In this document: in pieces, positions 54,631-63,367 of the stretch | How the letters are laid out: each line of letters begins with the position of its first letter | Position numbering within the stretch: position 1 is the stretch's first letter | Source: JAVBPA01 sp031549925 | Lineage (GTDB): Bacteria; Bacillota; Clostridia; Oscillospirales; CAG-272 | Direction: 5' to 3' | Assembly (NCBI GenBank): GCA_031549925.1 | Contig: JAVBPA010000030.1 | Location: 1-64,000 of the forward strand | DNA: 64,000 bases | Translations under genes and position numbers: made by a program | Notes under the pieces: model-generated | Databases searched by the model: none | Told to the model about the DNA's origin: nothing | The model's input: only the letters and a program-made list of their open reading frames with translations

Positions 54631-55755
54631 ATGTTTTCGGAACATAACGCAGAAGTAGAAAAAGTTTGGCGGACACGCTACCGTATACCTATGGTTATAT
54701 CCGCTAATGCGAGAATGGTTTTATTAAATAAAAATTTTAATGAAAATATTTCTTTTAAAGATTATTACAGCAGTCCGCTTACAATGCTTTATATGCAATG
54801 TAAATTCAAAGAATATTTACGCCATTATGTTTATGCTGATCATGAAATGGGAATGCCTGTAAATGGGTGGGATGTAAATGTAGATTTTCAAAACGATACC
54901 GAATGCGGTTGGCTGGGCGCGGAAGTAAAATTTTCTGATAACAATGTACCTTTTACAATTCCGTTTTTAAATGACGATAATAAAAATATGTTTTTTGAAA
55001 AAGGGATACCCGATACATTCGGCGGATTGATGGGTAAAATAAGAGAATATTACGATTTTTTTTGTGACCAAAAACAAAAAGGATATACTTATAAAAATCT
55101 TCCGTTAAACGCAATAGGAATGCCGGGTTTGGGCACGGACGGTCCAATGACTCTCGCTTGTATGCTTCGGGGGACTGAAAATTTTTGCATTGATTTATAT
55201 GAAGACACCGGATACGCATTAAAATTATTGGATTTTTTGACCGAAGCGTCTATTAAAAGAATAAAATCGCTGCGTAAATTTTTCGGAGCACCGGAAATAA
55301 CACACTCGATGGGATTTGCTGATGACAGTATATCATTGTTATCCTGTGATGATTACCGTGATCTTATATTGCCTTATCATAAAAAATTATTAAATTCCCT
55401 TTCAGACAACACAGAAAAGAATTCAATACATTTGTGCGGCGACGCTTCCCGTCATTTTAAATTAATAAAAGACGAATTAAATGTAAATTCATATGATACC
55501 GGTTTCCCTATAAATTTTACATCTGTTATTAATGAATTGGGTCCGGATGTTACAATTTCAGGTGGAGTGCATGTAAATTTACTCCACGGCGGAACAAAAG
55601 AAGATGTTATTAATAAAACAAAAGAAATATTAAACGAAGTAAAATATAAAACTAAAAATTTTATAATAAAAGAAGCTAATAATTTATCTCCGAATACGCC
55701 GCATGAAAATATAAAGGCTATGTATGATACCGTGCTGAGCGAGGGTATATTCTAA
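54631..55755 (+). CDS. UROD-fold methyltransferase-like protein with HxC motif
   Basis: A 374-residue protein of the uroporphyrinogen decarboxylase superfamily. Near residue 272 it has IHLCGDASRHF, the His-x-Cys pattern that binds zinc in MtaA/MtbA-type corrinoid:thiol methyltransferases, followed by GPDVTISGGVHV. It lacks the N-terminal RQAGR of true HemE. A methyl-transfer role is plausible, but no corrinoid protein gene is nearby. AAAGGA precedes the ATG. It is followed by the GH5 gene after 37 bases, so the pair may be linked in breakdown of a methylated or glycosylated substrate. Confidence 0.75.
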   Translation: MFSEHNAEVEKVWRTRYRIPMVISANARMVLLNKNFNENISFKDYYSSPLTMLYMQCKFKEYLRHYVYADHEMGMPVNGWDVNVDFQNDTECGWLGAEVKFSDNNVPFTIPFLNDDNKNMFFEKGIPDTFGGLMGKIREYYDFFCDQKQKGYTYKNLPLNAIGMPGLGTDGPMTLACMLRGTENFCIDLYEDTGYALKLLDFLTEASIKRIKSLRKFFGAPEITHSMGFADDSISLLSCDDYRDLILPYHKKLLNSLSDNTEKNSIHLCGDASRHFKLIKDELNVNSYDTGFPINFTSVINELGPDVTISGGVHVNLLHGGTKEDVINKTKEILNEVKYKTKNFIIKEANNLSPNTPHENIKAMYDTVLSEGIF

Positions 55756-55792
55756 TTTTATTTTATTAAAAATAAAAAGAAAGGAATAAAAT

Positions 55793-56791
55793 ATGGCTAA
55801 CAAATACGGTTTTAATTTCCTTTGGATGTTTTCAAAATATAATGATAACAATCCGGAAGAACCTAACTTAAATGAATTGGATTTTTTAGCGGAAGAGGGA
55901 TTTAATTTTGTCCGAATTCCGACAGATTACAGATTTTGGACAAACGGATTTCAATATACATATCCGAAAGAGGAAATAATTGCTTATATCGACCGCTATA
56001 TATATGAATGTAATAAGAGAGGGCTGCATGTATGTTTAAACATTCATAGAGCGCCCGGTTATTGTATCAATTCTCCCGTAACAGAAAAACACAATTTATG
56101 GCGTGATGAAGAAGCGCAAGACGGTTTTATTTTCCTTTGGAAAATGTTTGCATTAAGATATAAAAATATAAACTCGGATATGCTTAGTTTTGATTTGGTA
56201 AACGAGCCATCAAACCAGCCTCCGACGCATCCGTGTACACGGGAAGACCACGAAAAACTAATACGAAGAGTAATACATGAAATACATAGTATCGACTCTT
56301 CGAGAGAAATAGTTATAGACGGTTTTGACGGCGGAGGAACCGCTTTGCCCGAGCTTGCCGACGCCGGAGTCATACACAGCGGAAGAGGATATGAACCTTT
56401 TCATGTTTCACATTATAAAGCTTCCTGGGTAAGAGGATCTGATAAATGGGAAATGCCCGAATATCCGGGTGAGGTATCGCCGGGTGATTTCAAAGATATA
56501 AATTCATTGAGAAATTATTATAAACCGTGGAAAGAAGTTGAAAACCGGGGTGTGAAAGTACATATAGGCGAATTTGGTTGTTATAATAAGATTTCAAACG
56601 AAATAGCTCTGCGTTGGTTTGAGGATTTGTTTACAGTTTTCCGTGAAAACGGCTGGGGCTGGTCCATGTGGAATTTCAAAGGAGCGTTCGGAATAGCGGA
56701 ACACGGAAGACCGGATACTGTTTACGATGAATATAAAGGTATGAAAATCGACCGAAAGCTGCTCAATCTTATGAAAAAATCAATGATATAA
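55793..56791 (+). CDS. Glycoside hydrolase family 5 protein
   Basis: A 332-residue TIM-barrel glycosidase without signal peptide. The GH5 acid/base glutamate is in DLVNEPS at about residue 140 and the nucleophile is in HIGEFGCY near 263; NFVRIPTDYRFW and CLNIHRAPGY are also typical of the cellulase-like fold. Being cytoplasmic, it probably acts on imported beta-glucoside or manno-oligosaccharides, as in GH5 subfamilies in gut Clostridia. AAAGGA precedes the ATG. Confidence 0.87.
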   Translation: MANKYGFNFLWMFSKYNDNNPEEPNLNELDFLAEEGFNFVRIPTDYRFWTNGFQYTYPKEEIIAYIDRYIYECNKRGLHVCLNIHRAPGYCINSPVTEKHNLWRDEEAQDGFIFLWKMFALRYKNINSDMLSFDLVNEPSNQPPTHPCTREDHEKLIRRVIHEIHSIDSSREIVIDGFDGGGTALPELADAGVIHSGRGYEPFHVSHYKASWVRGSDKWEMPEYPGEVSPGDFKDINSLRNYYKPWKEVENRGVKVHIGEFGCYNKISNEIALRWFEDLFTVFRENGWGWSMWNFKGAFGIAEHGRPDTVYDEYKGMKIDRKLLNLMKKSMI

Positions 56792-56869
56792 AAAAATGCG
56801 GTGCGTATCTTATCTTCCGATTTCGGAAAATGTAAAATAACCCCGCAAAATTTTATATATTATAAATTT

Positions 56870-57847
56870 TTATATTATAGAACCCTTTCCTTTATAAAAA
56901 CGGTATTTATCAACACATGCTATTGAATGTTCGATTATTTCAAGAGGAACATCCATATTCAGCTCAAGAGAAATACCGAATCCACCCTGCGGCAAATACA
57001 TTGCTTCTACACACTCCCTTATGTGGTCTTCCATATCTTTTCTGGTTGCAAAAGGCATTAATTGACGGTCAAGATCTAGATTTATCGGGATTTTACCACG
57101 ACAGACACGAACTAAATTATCAAGTCCGTTAGCTCTGTACTGCGGATTTATCATATTTACACCGGCTGCCGCGAGATCCGGCATTATTTCTATTATACAT
57201 CCGTCTGTATGCATATAGACAAGCTTATTATTCGCATGTACAATATCATACATTTTTTTGTAGCAGGGAAACATATATTTACGCCAGCGTTCAGCTCCCA
57301 TAGCGAGACCTTTTTGCATACCGAGATCATCGCCGAAATACATAATATCACCGGCTTTTTTGACGTTATATTCAATTTGATAACAATTATACTCCAAAAC
57401 TTTATCTATCAAAATTTGAAGTTCTTCCGGTTCTTCGGCAAAATCTATCATCGCTTCTTCAAAACCGCGAAGATCAAGTAAAATCAAATACATAAATCCA
57501 TGCGGATTTCTTCCGTCGCGATTCGGAGGGATCACAAGGGAACGGATGTCTTCCCGTGTTTTTATGGGATGCTCTGTTACGATGGCGTCCATTCCTTCTT
57601 CGATATTTTCCCAAACACAACCCCATTCATCTGTATATTTTCCTTCATGATACCTCCAGGGGGTGTATGTGTTTAAATCGTATCTTTCGGCGAGATCACC
57701 AAAAAATTGCGGATACTTGCGTACAATATCACGAAGTTCATCACCGTATTTTTTCCATGCAGCAGGCAGAAGAGAAACAGAAACAGGTATTTCGCTCGGA
57801 TAATTATAGGTCATCGCATCGTAAAGGGAACCGGACATTGTTATCAC
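56870..57847 (-). CDS. UROD-fold protein (uroporphyrinogen decarboxylase-like)
   Basis: A 325-residue protein of the UROD superfamily, convergent with the GH5 gene. MYFGDDLGMQKGLAMG, YMHTDGCIIEIMPDLAAAGVNMINP and the late GGFGISLELNMD segments fit the COG0407 group. It has HTDGC, not HxC, so it probably does not bind zinc in the way proposed for the neighbouring plus-strand UROD protein. HemE-specific residues are absent. Function unknown. Confidence 0.78.
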   Translation of the reverse strand: MITMSGSLYDAMTYNYPSEIPVSVSLLPAAWKKYGDELRDIVRKYPQFFGDLAERYDLNTYTPWRYHEGKYTDEWGCVWENIEEGMDAIVTEHPIKTREDIRSLVIPPNRDGRNPHGFMYLILLDLRGFEEAMIDFAEEPEELQILIDKVLEYNCYQIEYNVKKAGDIMYFGDDLGMQKGLAMGAERWRKYMFPCYKKMYDIVHANNKLVYMHTDGCIIEIMPDLAAAGVNMINPQYRANGLDNLVRVCRGKIPINLDLDRQLMPFATRKDMEDHIRECVEAMYLPQGGFGISLELNMDVPLEIIEHSIACVDKYRFYKGKGSII

Positions 57848-57890
57848 CTTCCAATATTATTTTGTTTTATAAATATTTTGAAATAGTTAA

Positions 57891-58517
57891 ATGAATTTAT
57901 TATTTTCACAAGAGGAAAATCATTTGCCAAGTCATTATTTTACAGAAGATGAAACTGTAATATCATCTCCGAAAAAAATCACATATTATTATATGGGTAA
58001 AAAATATATTTTTACAACAGATAACGGGGTTTTTTCTGTTGGAGAAGTTGACAATAATACTGATATTTTACTCCATAACATTCCAAAGCTGCGCGGGTCT
58101 TTATTAGATATGGGATGTGGGTATGGCTGTATCGGTATAGTTCTCGCAAAAACCTATTCACTCGATTTATATCAAGCGGATATTAATCCGAGAGCAGCTG
58201 CATTGACAGAAGAAAATTGTGCACAAAACGGCGTTGCATCAAATATATACATTTCTGATTGCTATAGTAATATAAACGGGAATTATGATACGATAGTAAT
58301 AAATCCGCCGATTCATGCCGGTAAAAACGTAATGAACAATATGTTTGAAGGCGCGCGCGAACATTTAAATGCAAACGGTAAATTATATGTAGTTATATTA
58401 AAAAAACACGGAGCAGAAAGTACAATAACCAAGCTTGCGGAAATATTCGGCGGCTGCGAAATAATATATAAAAAAAAGGGATGCTATGTTTTAAGCTGCG
58501 AAAACATTATAACATAA
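57891..58517 (+). CDS. RsmC-like class I methyltransferase
   Basis: A 208-residue methyltransferase. LLDMGCGYGCIGIVLAK (SAM motif I) and INPPIHAGK (NPPF-type, base-flipping N6/N2 motif) match the RsmC/RlmG group that modifies guanine N2 in rRNA. It consists of the catalytic half only, typical of Firmicutes forms. It is divergent from the UROD gene 43 bases away and lies just upstream of pepP. Confidence 0.86.
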   Translation: MNLLFSQEENHLPSHYFTEDETVISSPKKITYYYMGKKYIFTTDNGVFSVGEVDNNTDILLHNIPKLRGSLLDMGCGYGCIGIVLAKTYSLDLYQADINPRAAALTEENCAQNGVASNIYISDCYSNINGNYDTIVINPPIHAGKNVMNNMFEGAREHLNANGKLYVVILKKHGAESTITKLAEIFGGCEIIYKKKGCYVLSCENIIT

Positions 58518-58559
58518 AAATAAATGCAATTCAATATTATAAAACAAAAGGTGATAAAA

Positions 58560-59621
58560 ATGGATAAAGTTAAAATATTGCAAAAATTAATACCCGACGA
58601 AGCGGATGCGGTGATAATTTCTTCACAAAAAAATATATACTATATATCTTCTTTTAATTTTTCAGACGGATTTATTTTGGTAACACGTAAAAATTCTTAT
58701 TTGTTTACAGATTCCAGGTATATAGAAGCGGCTAAAAACAGATTGAGTTCATATTGGACAATTATTTATACAGGCAACCGTAAAGATATATTGGAGGAAA
58801 TATATTCGGAAAACAGAATAAAAACCGTATGTTTTGAGGATAATGTAATTACATGTTCTTCTTTTAATAAAATGAAAGAAGATTTTAGCAGCATTACTTT
58901 TATTCCGCTCGGAAATATAATTAATAATATGCGTGAATATAAAGACGCAGGTGAAATCACAAATATAATCAGAGCTCAAAAGATAGCGGAAGAAGCTTTT
59001 TCTCATATATTAAATACAATTACTTATAATATGACAGAAGTTGAAGTGGCGCTTGAACTCGAATATAATATGCGAAAAAACGGTTCGTCAGGCCTTGCCT
59101 TTGATATAATTGCAGTTTCCGGAACAGCCTCCGCTTTGCCTCACGGAGAACCCCGTCCGCAAAAACTGGAAAAAGGATTTTTAACTCTCGATTTTGGTGC
59201 GGTAGTTAACGGTTATAAATCAGATATGACAAGAACGATTTGCATAGGGAAAGCTGACAGCGAATTGAAGCATTTATATAATACCGTATTAAGGGCACAG
59301 GAAATGGCAATCGAAGCGGCTTTTGTGGGTGTCGAATGTTCACTTCTCGATAAAATTGCCAGAGATTATATTTACAAAGAAGGATATGAAGGAAAATTCG
59401 GACACGGTTTAGGACACGGAGTAGGTCTTGATATACATGAAGCTCCTTCAATTTCATTAAGCGGAAAAGATAAAACTTTGAAAGCAGGTCATGTTATAAC
59501 AATCGAACCCGGTATATACCTGGAAGGAAAATACGGAGCCAGAATCGAAGATATGCTTGTTGCGGGTGAATGCGGAATTACCGATATCACAAATTCTCCC
59601 AAGCATTTGATAGAAATATAA
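58560..59621 (+). CDS. pepP: Xaa-Pro aminopeptidase (M24 family)
   Basis: A 353-residue peptidase of the creatinase/prolidase type. A creatinase-like N-terminal domain precedes the metal site: DFGAVVNGYKSDMTRT, GHGLGHGVGLDIHE, IEPGIY and RIEDMLV provide the two Asp, His and two Glu ligands. It removes residues before proline. AAAGGTGAT is correctly placed before the ATG at 58560; the ATG at 58524 would add 12 residues with no ribosome binding site. The neighbouring efp gene is a conserved partner. Confidence 0.93.
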   Translation: MDKVKILQKLIPDEADAVIISSQKNIYYISSFNFSDGFILVTRKNSYLFTDSRYIEAAKNRLSSYWTIIYTGNRKDILEEIYSENRIKTVCFEDNVITCSSFNKMKEDFSSITFIPLGNIINNMREYKDAGEITNIIRAQKIAEEAFSHILNTITYNMTEVEVALELEYNMRKNGSSGLAFDIIAVSGTASALPHGEPRPQKLEKGFLTLDFGAVVNGYKSDMTRTICIGKADSELKHLYNTVLRAQEMAIEAAFVGVECSLLDKIARDYIYKEGYEGKFGHGLGHGVGLDIHEAPSISLSGKDKTLKAGHVITIEPGIYLEGKYGARIEDMLVAGECGITDITNSPKHLIEI

Positions 59622-59682
59622 TATTTATAATTATCATTGGTATAAAATTTTCAAAAAAATAACATATTAGTTCAAAAAGATA

Positions 59683-59711
59683 TTGAAAATAATTGCAATG
59701 AGCGGTATAAT
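59683..59711 (+). promoter_or_regulatory. Sigma-A-type promoter of efp
   Basis: TTGAAA (59683-59688), 17 bases, perfect TATAAT (59706-59711), about 88 bases before the efp ATG, which has GGAGG upstream. Confidence 0.65.
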
Positions 59712-59798
59712 ATAGAGGTATAAATAATTTTAACTAGTAAATTATTATATCCGGTATAAACCGGTTATATTTTATATAATATTCGGAGGAAATAATTA

Positions 59799-60356
59799 AT
59801 GGTAACCGCCAGCGAATTCAGAAACGGTTTAACTTTTGAAATGGATGAAAATGTTTATCAGGTAATAGAATTTCAACATGTAAAACCGGGTAAAGGCGCA
59901 GCGTTCGTAAGAACAAAAATACGCAATGTAATATCAGGATCAGTAATTGAACGTACATTTAACCCAACAGATAAGTTCGAAAACGCGTATATTGAACGCA
60001 AAGAAATGCAATACTTATACAGCGACGGCGATTTGTATTATTTTATGGATATGGAATCATATGAACAAATGCCTCTAAATTCCGAAAAGCTAGATGACAA
60101 TTTTAAGTTTGTAAAAGAAAATATGATGTGTAAAATTATATCATATAAGGGAAATGTATTCGGAGTTGAACCTCCTATGTTTGTTGAATTGGAAGTTACT
60201 GATACCGAACCCGGATTTAAAGGCGATACCGCTACCGGAGCTTCAAAACCCGCGACATTGGAAACAGGAGCACAAATAAAAGTTCCTTTGTTTATTGATA
60301 TCGGAGATGTCCTCCGCATTGATACAAGAACCGGTGAGTATTTAGAAAGAGCATAA
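59799..60356 (+). CDS. efp: Elongation factor P
   Basis: A 185-residue EF-P with its three beta-barrel domains. The KOW-like N-terminal loop is HVKPGKGAAFVRTK, with the lysine of PGKG the potential modification site; the end GDVLRIDTRTGEYLERA is diagnostic. It relieves stalling at polyproline stretches. No modification enzyme is in the window. GGAGG precedes the ATG. Confidence 0.96.
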   Translation: MVTASEFRNGLTFEMDENVYQVIEFQHVKPGKGAAFVRTKIRNVISGSVIERTFNPTDKFENAYIERKEMQYLYSDGDLYYFMDMESYEQMPLNSEKLDDNFKFVKENMMCKIISYKGNVFGVEPPMFVELEVTDTEPGFKGDTATGASKPATLETGAQIKVPLFIDIGDVLRIDTRTGEYLERA

Positions 60357-60448
60357 AATATTTTTTTGCCGCAAACCATTAATAACAGCGTGTAAAAATA
60401 TTTTTTATCAATATATGCCGCAGGTAAAGTGGCAGAATGGAGATTGAG

Positions 60449-60871
60449 ATGAACGTAAAAGAAAAAATAGCTTTTCTTTTGGGTCTTATGGAAGGTATGA
60501 AATTCGATGAGACAACTGATAATGGTAAAATCATAAAAAGTGTTGTCGATATATTAGGGAACATAGCGGATGAAATTGCTGATGTTAAAGAAGATATTGA
60601 TGTATTGAACGATTATATCGAAGAAATTGATGAAGATTTGGGTTATGTAGAAGAAGATATATACGATTTGGAAGATGATGATCTTTATGACGAAGATGAC
60701 GAAGAATGCGATTGCGATTGCGAATGTGAAGCTTGTGATTGCGGTGAATGTGAAGACGACGGCGATTTTATAGAAGCAAAATGCAAAAATTGCGGAGACA
60801 CAATATATTATGATGATACAATATCCGAAAATGAAATAAAATGCCCAAGCTGCGGAGAAAATATTAAATAA
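60449..60871 (+). CDS. CD1247-type acidic protein with C-terminal zinc ribbon
   Basis: A 140-residue protein. The N-terminal helix (KEKIAFLLGLMEGM) is the CD1247 N-terminal domain; a long Asp/Glu-rich region with heptads follows, then an acidic Cys cluster (CDCDCECEACDCGEC) and a C-terminal zinc ribbon with CKNCGD and CPSCGE. The GGAG inside the codons from the ATG at 60437 is the ribosome binding site for the ATG at 60449, so the latter is the start. Its role is unknown; conservation next to efp suggests a link with translation or sporulation in Clostridia. Confidence 0.8.
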   Translation: MNVKEKIAFLLGLMEGMKFDETTDNGKIIKSVVDILGNIADEIADVKEDIDVLNDYIEEIDEDLGYVEEDIYDLEDDDLYDEDDEECDCDCECEACDCGECEDDGDFIEAKCKNCGDTIYYDDTISENEIKCPSCGENIK

Positions 60872-60908
60872 TCATAATAATTATATTCTAATATCTGCAC
60901 ATAAAATT

Positions 60909-60957
60909 GCGTTTGTCATTATGTTCCGGGAAGTTGGAAATGACAAACGCGTTTTTT
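60909..60957 (+). terminator. Strong terminator after the CD1247-type gene
   Basis: GCGTTTGTCATT (60909-60920) pairs perfectly with AATGACAAACGC (60939-60950), a 12-bp stem with an 18-base loop, followed by GTTTTTTATT. Confidence 0.88.
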
Positions 60958-61969
60958 ATTTATTAATGTTTTTTAACAGAACGGCAGCAATGTCATTTGC
61001 TTCTTTTTCTTTTTCTTCCATAACCGGATCATCGTTTTGGTGGAGTATCATACCGAACGATTTGCTAAAAGGCAGCGGAACCAAAAAATTAATTATAAAA
61101 TTATCATCATTTTTTTCGGTTATACTATATAATATTTTGTGGTTTTGCAAATTTATAAGAGCTTCAAAAATTAAAATATCTGTAATATCACAATTATAAT
61201 ATTTTGCGATTTTTAAAATATTTTCCGCGTTTTTAATATAAAACGGAGGATTTTTTATTTTTGTTTTAAATTTAAATACAAGATCCAATTCATCAATTTC
61301 AACACTGGATGTAATTTTTTTTGATGAGGTTAATTCACACAAAATATATATTATTATAATAAGTTCCGATAAAACATAAAGAAAATCCATTTTATAATAT
61401 TCCGCTTGAGGTATATTTATAATATCCATATTAAAATCATATTTTGCCTCGCTTGCGTAAATCATAGTTTGTGCGCGGAATATTTTAAGTATTTTATTCA
61501 AATTAAATTGGTTTTGCTGTAGATTGTTTTCATCTATTTTATTTATAATTTCAATTATTTTATTACGTAATATATTTATTTCATCGGTTTTTAATTCAAT
61601 ATTAACATTACTGTTTTTTGTAATATTTAATATATCCGAAATGTTTTCTAAAATAATATTCTTAATTAAAACGGCAGGAGAACCGAATTTTGTAAATTGC
61701 AGATATATCGGGAAAATAAAATATATATTATTTTTTTCAAAATCCCGGTAAACAACAGCATTCTGATAAACAGTATCTGTTTTTATTTTAACCGTTTCCG
61801 TTTTATTTTCAGAAATTATAGTATTATATTTTATAATATTATTTTCATCTAAGAATTTTTCGATTTTCATTCCGCGGCGTATACGTTTAAAAATCTCCGC
61901 CGCTGTTTTATTTTTATAAATTATTATTCCGTCCATGTTACATATAACAAAAGGAGTATGATATTTCAT
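60956..61969 (-). CDS. PAS-domain protein resembling a decayed sensor histidine kinase
   Basis: A 337-residue protein. The N-terminal 100 residues look like a PAS domain (TPFVICNMDGIIIYKNKTAAEIF). The remainder is helical and layered like a dimerisation plus ATPase module, but it has no HE-type phosphorylation motif, N-box, or G-box glycines, so kinase activity is unlikely. The protein is Asn/Lys/Ile-rich. No response regulator is adjacent. It is convergent with the CD1247-type gene and divergent from gap. It may act as a sensor or adaptor; this is inference. Confidence 0.6.
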   Translation of the reverse strand: MKYHTPFVICNMDGIIIYKNKTAAEIFKRIRRGMKIEKFLDENNIIKYNTIISENKTETVKIKTDTVYQNAVVYRDFEKNNIYFIFPIYLQFTKFGSPAVLIKNIILENISDILNITKNSNVNIELKTDEINILRNKIIEIINKIDENNLQQNQFNLNKILKIFRAQTMIYASEAKYDFNMDIINIPQAEYYKMDFLYVLSELIIIIYILCELTSSKKITSSVEIDELDLVFKFKTKIKNPPFYIKNAENILKIAKYYNCDITDILIFEALINLQNHKILYSITEKNDDNFIINFLVPLPFSKSFGMILHQNDDPVMEEKEKEANDIAAVLLKNINK

Positions 61970-62200
61970 ATTATAATTATCCTTAATAAAAAGATGCTTT
62001 AATTATAACACGAATACATCGTTTTTGTTATATTATTTTGTTAATATTTCATTCAATACATAACAAATGAAACAATTATGACAAATTGTAACAAATATTA
62101 AAATATTTCTATAAGTCTATTGTATAATCAATATTTTTTTGGTAATATATAAATATGCAAATATTATTAATTTATATAAAATATCGGAGGATGATATAAG

Positions 62201-63211
62201 ATGTCAGTTAGAGTTGCTATAAACGGATTCGGAAGAATAGGCCGTCTTGCATTTCGTCAGATGTGGAATGCTCCCGGTTATGAAATAGTTGCTATAAACG
62301 ATTTAACAAGCCCTGAAATGCTTGCACATTTATTAAAATATGATTCAGCTCAAGGACGTTATGACGGTCATACTGTTGAATCGACAGATAATTCTATAAT
62401 AGTAGACGGAAAAGAAATAATAATTTACGCAGAAAAAGACGCTGCCGCTTTAAAATGGGGCGAATTAAAAGTTGACGTTGTACTTGAATGTACAGGATTT
62501 TATACAACAAAAGACAAAGCGAAAGCTCATATCGACGCAGGTGCTAAAAAAGTTGTTATTTCCGCTCCGGCAGGAGACGATCTCCCCACTGTAGTATTTT
62601 CGGTAAACGAAAATATATTAAAACCCGAAGATACAATTATATCCGCGGCTTCCTGTACAACAAACTGCTTGGCTCCTATGGCTAAAGCTTTAAATGACTA
62701 CGCTCCTATTCAAAGCGGAATCATGTCTACAATTCATGCTTATACAGGCGATCAGATGGTTCTTGACGGCCCGCACCGCAAAGGTGACCTCCGCCGCGCG
62801 AGAGCAGCAGCAGTTAATATAGTTCCCAACTCCACAGGCGCGGCAAAAGCTATCGGTCTTGTTATTCCGGAATTAAACGGTAAATTAATCGGATCAGCTC
62901 AGCGCGTTCCGGTTTGCACAGGCTCCACAACAATACTTGTTGCGGTTGTTCGTGGCAAGGATATTACAAAGGACAGCATAAACGCAGCTATGAAAGCAGC
63001 TTCCTCCGAATCATTCGGTTATACAACAGATGAAATAGTTTCTTCTGACGTTATCGGTATCACATATGGTTCATTGTTTGACGCGACACAAACAATGGTT
63101 AAAAAATTTGCCGATGATTTATATGAAGTTCAAGTAGTCGCTTGGTACGACAATGAAAACAGTTATACAAGCCAAATGGTTCGTACAATAAAATATTTTG
63201 CTGAAATATAG
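62201..63211 (+). CDS. gap: Glyceraldehyde-3-phosphate dehydrogenase, type I
   Basis: A 336-residue GAPDH. NGFGRIGRLAFR binds NAD, SAASCTTNCLAP holds the catalytic cysteine at about 155, and the C-terminal WYDNENSYTSQM is intact. It is the glycolytic enzyme. GGAGG precedes the ATG. TATAAT at 62123-62128 may be its -10, with no clear -35. It is monocistronic, as judged by the terminator, unlike the pgk/tpi operons of many relatives. Confidence 0.97.
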   Translation: MSVRVAINGFGRIGRLAFRQMWNAPGYEIVAINDLTSPEMLAHLLKYDSAQGRYDGHTVESTDNSIIVDGKEIIIYAEKDAAALKWGELKVDVVLECTGFYTTKDKAKAHIDAGAKKVVISAPAGDDLPTVVFSVNENILKPEDTIISAASCTTNCLAPMAKALNDYAPIQSGIMSTIHAYTGDQMVLDGPHRKGDLRRARAAAVNIVPNSTGAAKAIGLVIPELNGKLIGSAQRVPVCTGSTTILVAVVRGKDITKDSINAAMKAASSESFGYTTDEIVSSDVIGITYGSLFDATQTMVKKFADDLYEVQVVAWYDNENSYTSQMVRTIKYFAEI

Positions 63212-63268
63212 TAATTTTATAAAAATATTTATATAAAACAGAGTTACAATATAATATATAATAAATAT

Positions 63269-63306
63269 AAATCCTGCAATGCTTTAAAACTTGCAGGATT
63301 TTTTTT
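63269..63306 (+). terminator. Terminator after gap
   Basis: AAATCCTGCAA (63269-63279) pairs perfectly with TTGCAGGATTT, an 11-bp stem with an 11-base loop, followed by a run of eight T. A reverse-strand role for spoIVA is possible, but its T-tract would be weak. Confidence 0.88.
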
Positions 63307-63367
63307 AAATTGTTATATTACAATTCTTTAATAAAAAGTATTAAAAAGGTTTTGTTTATATTTATAT

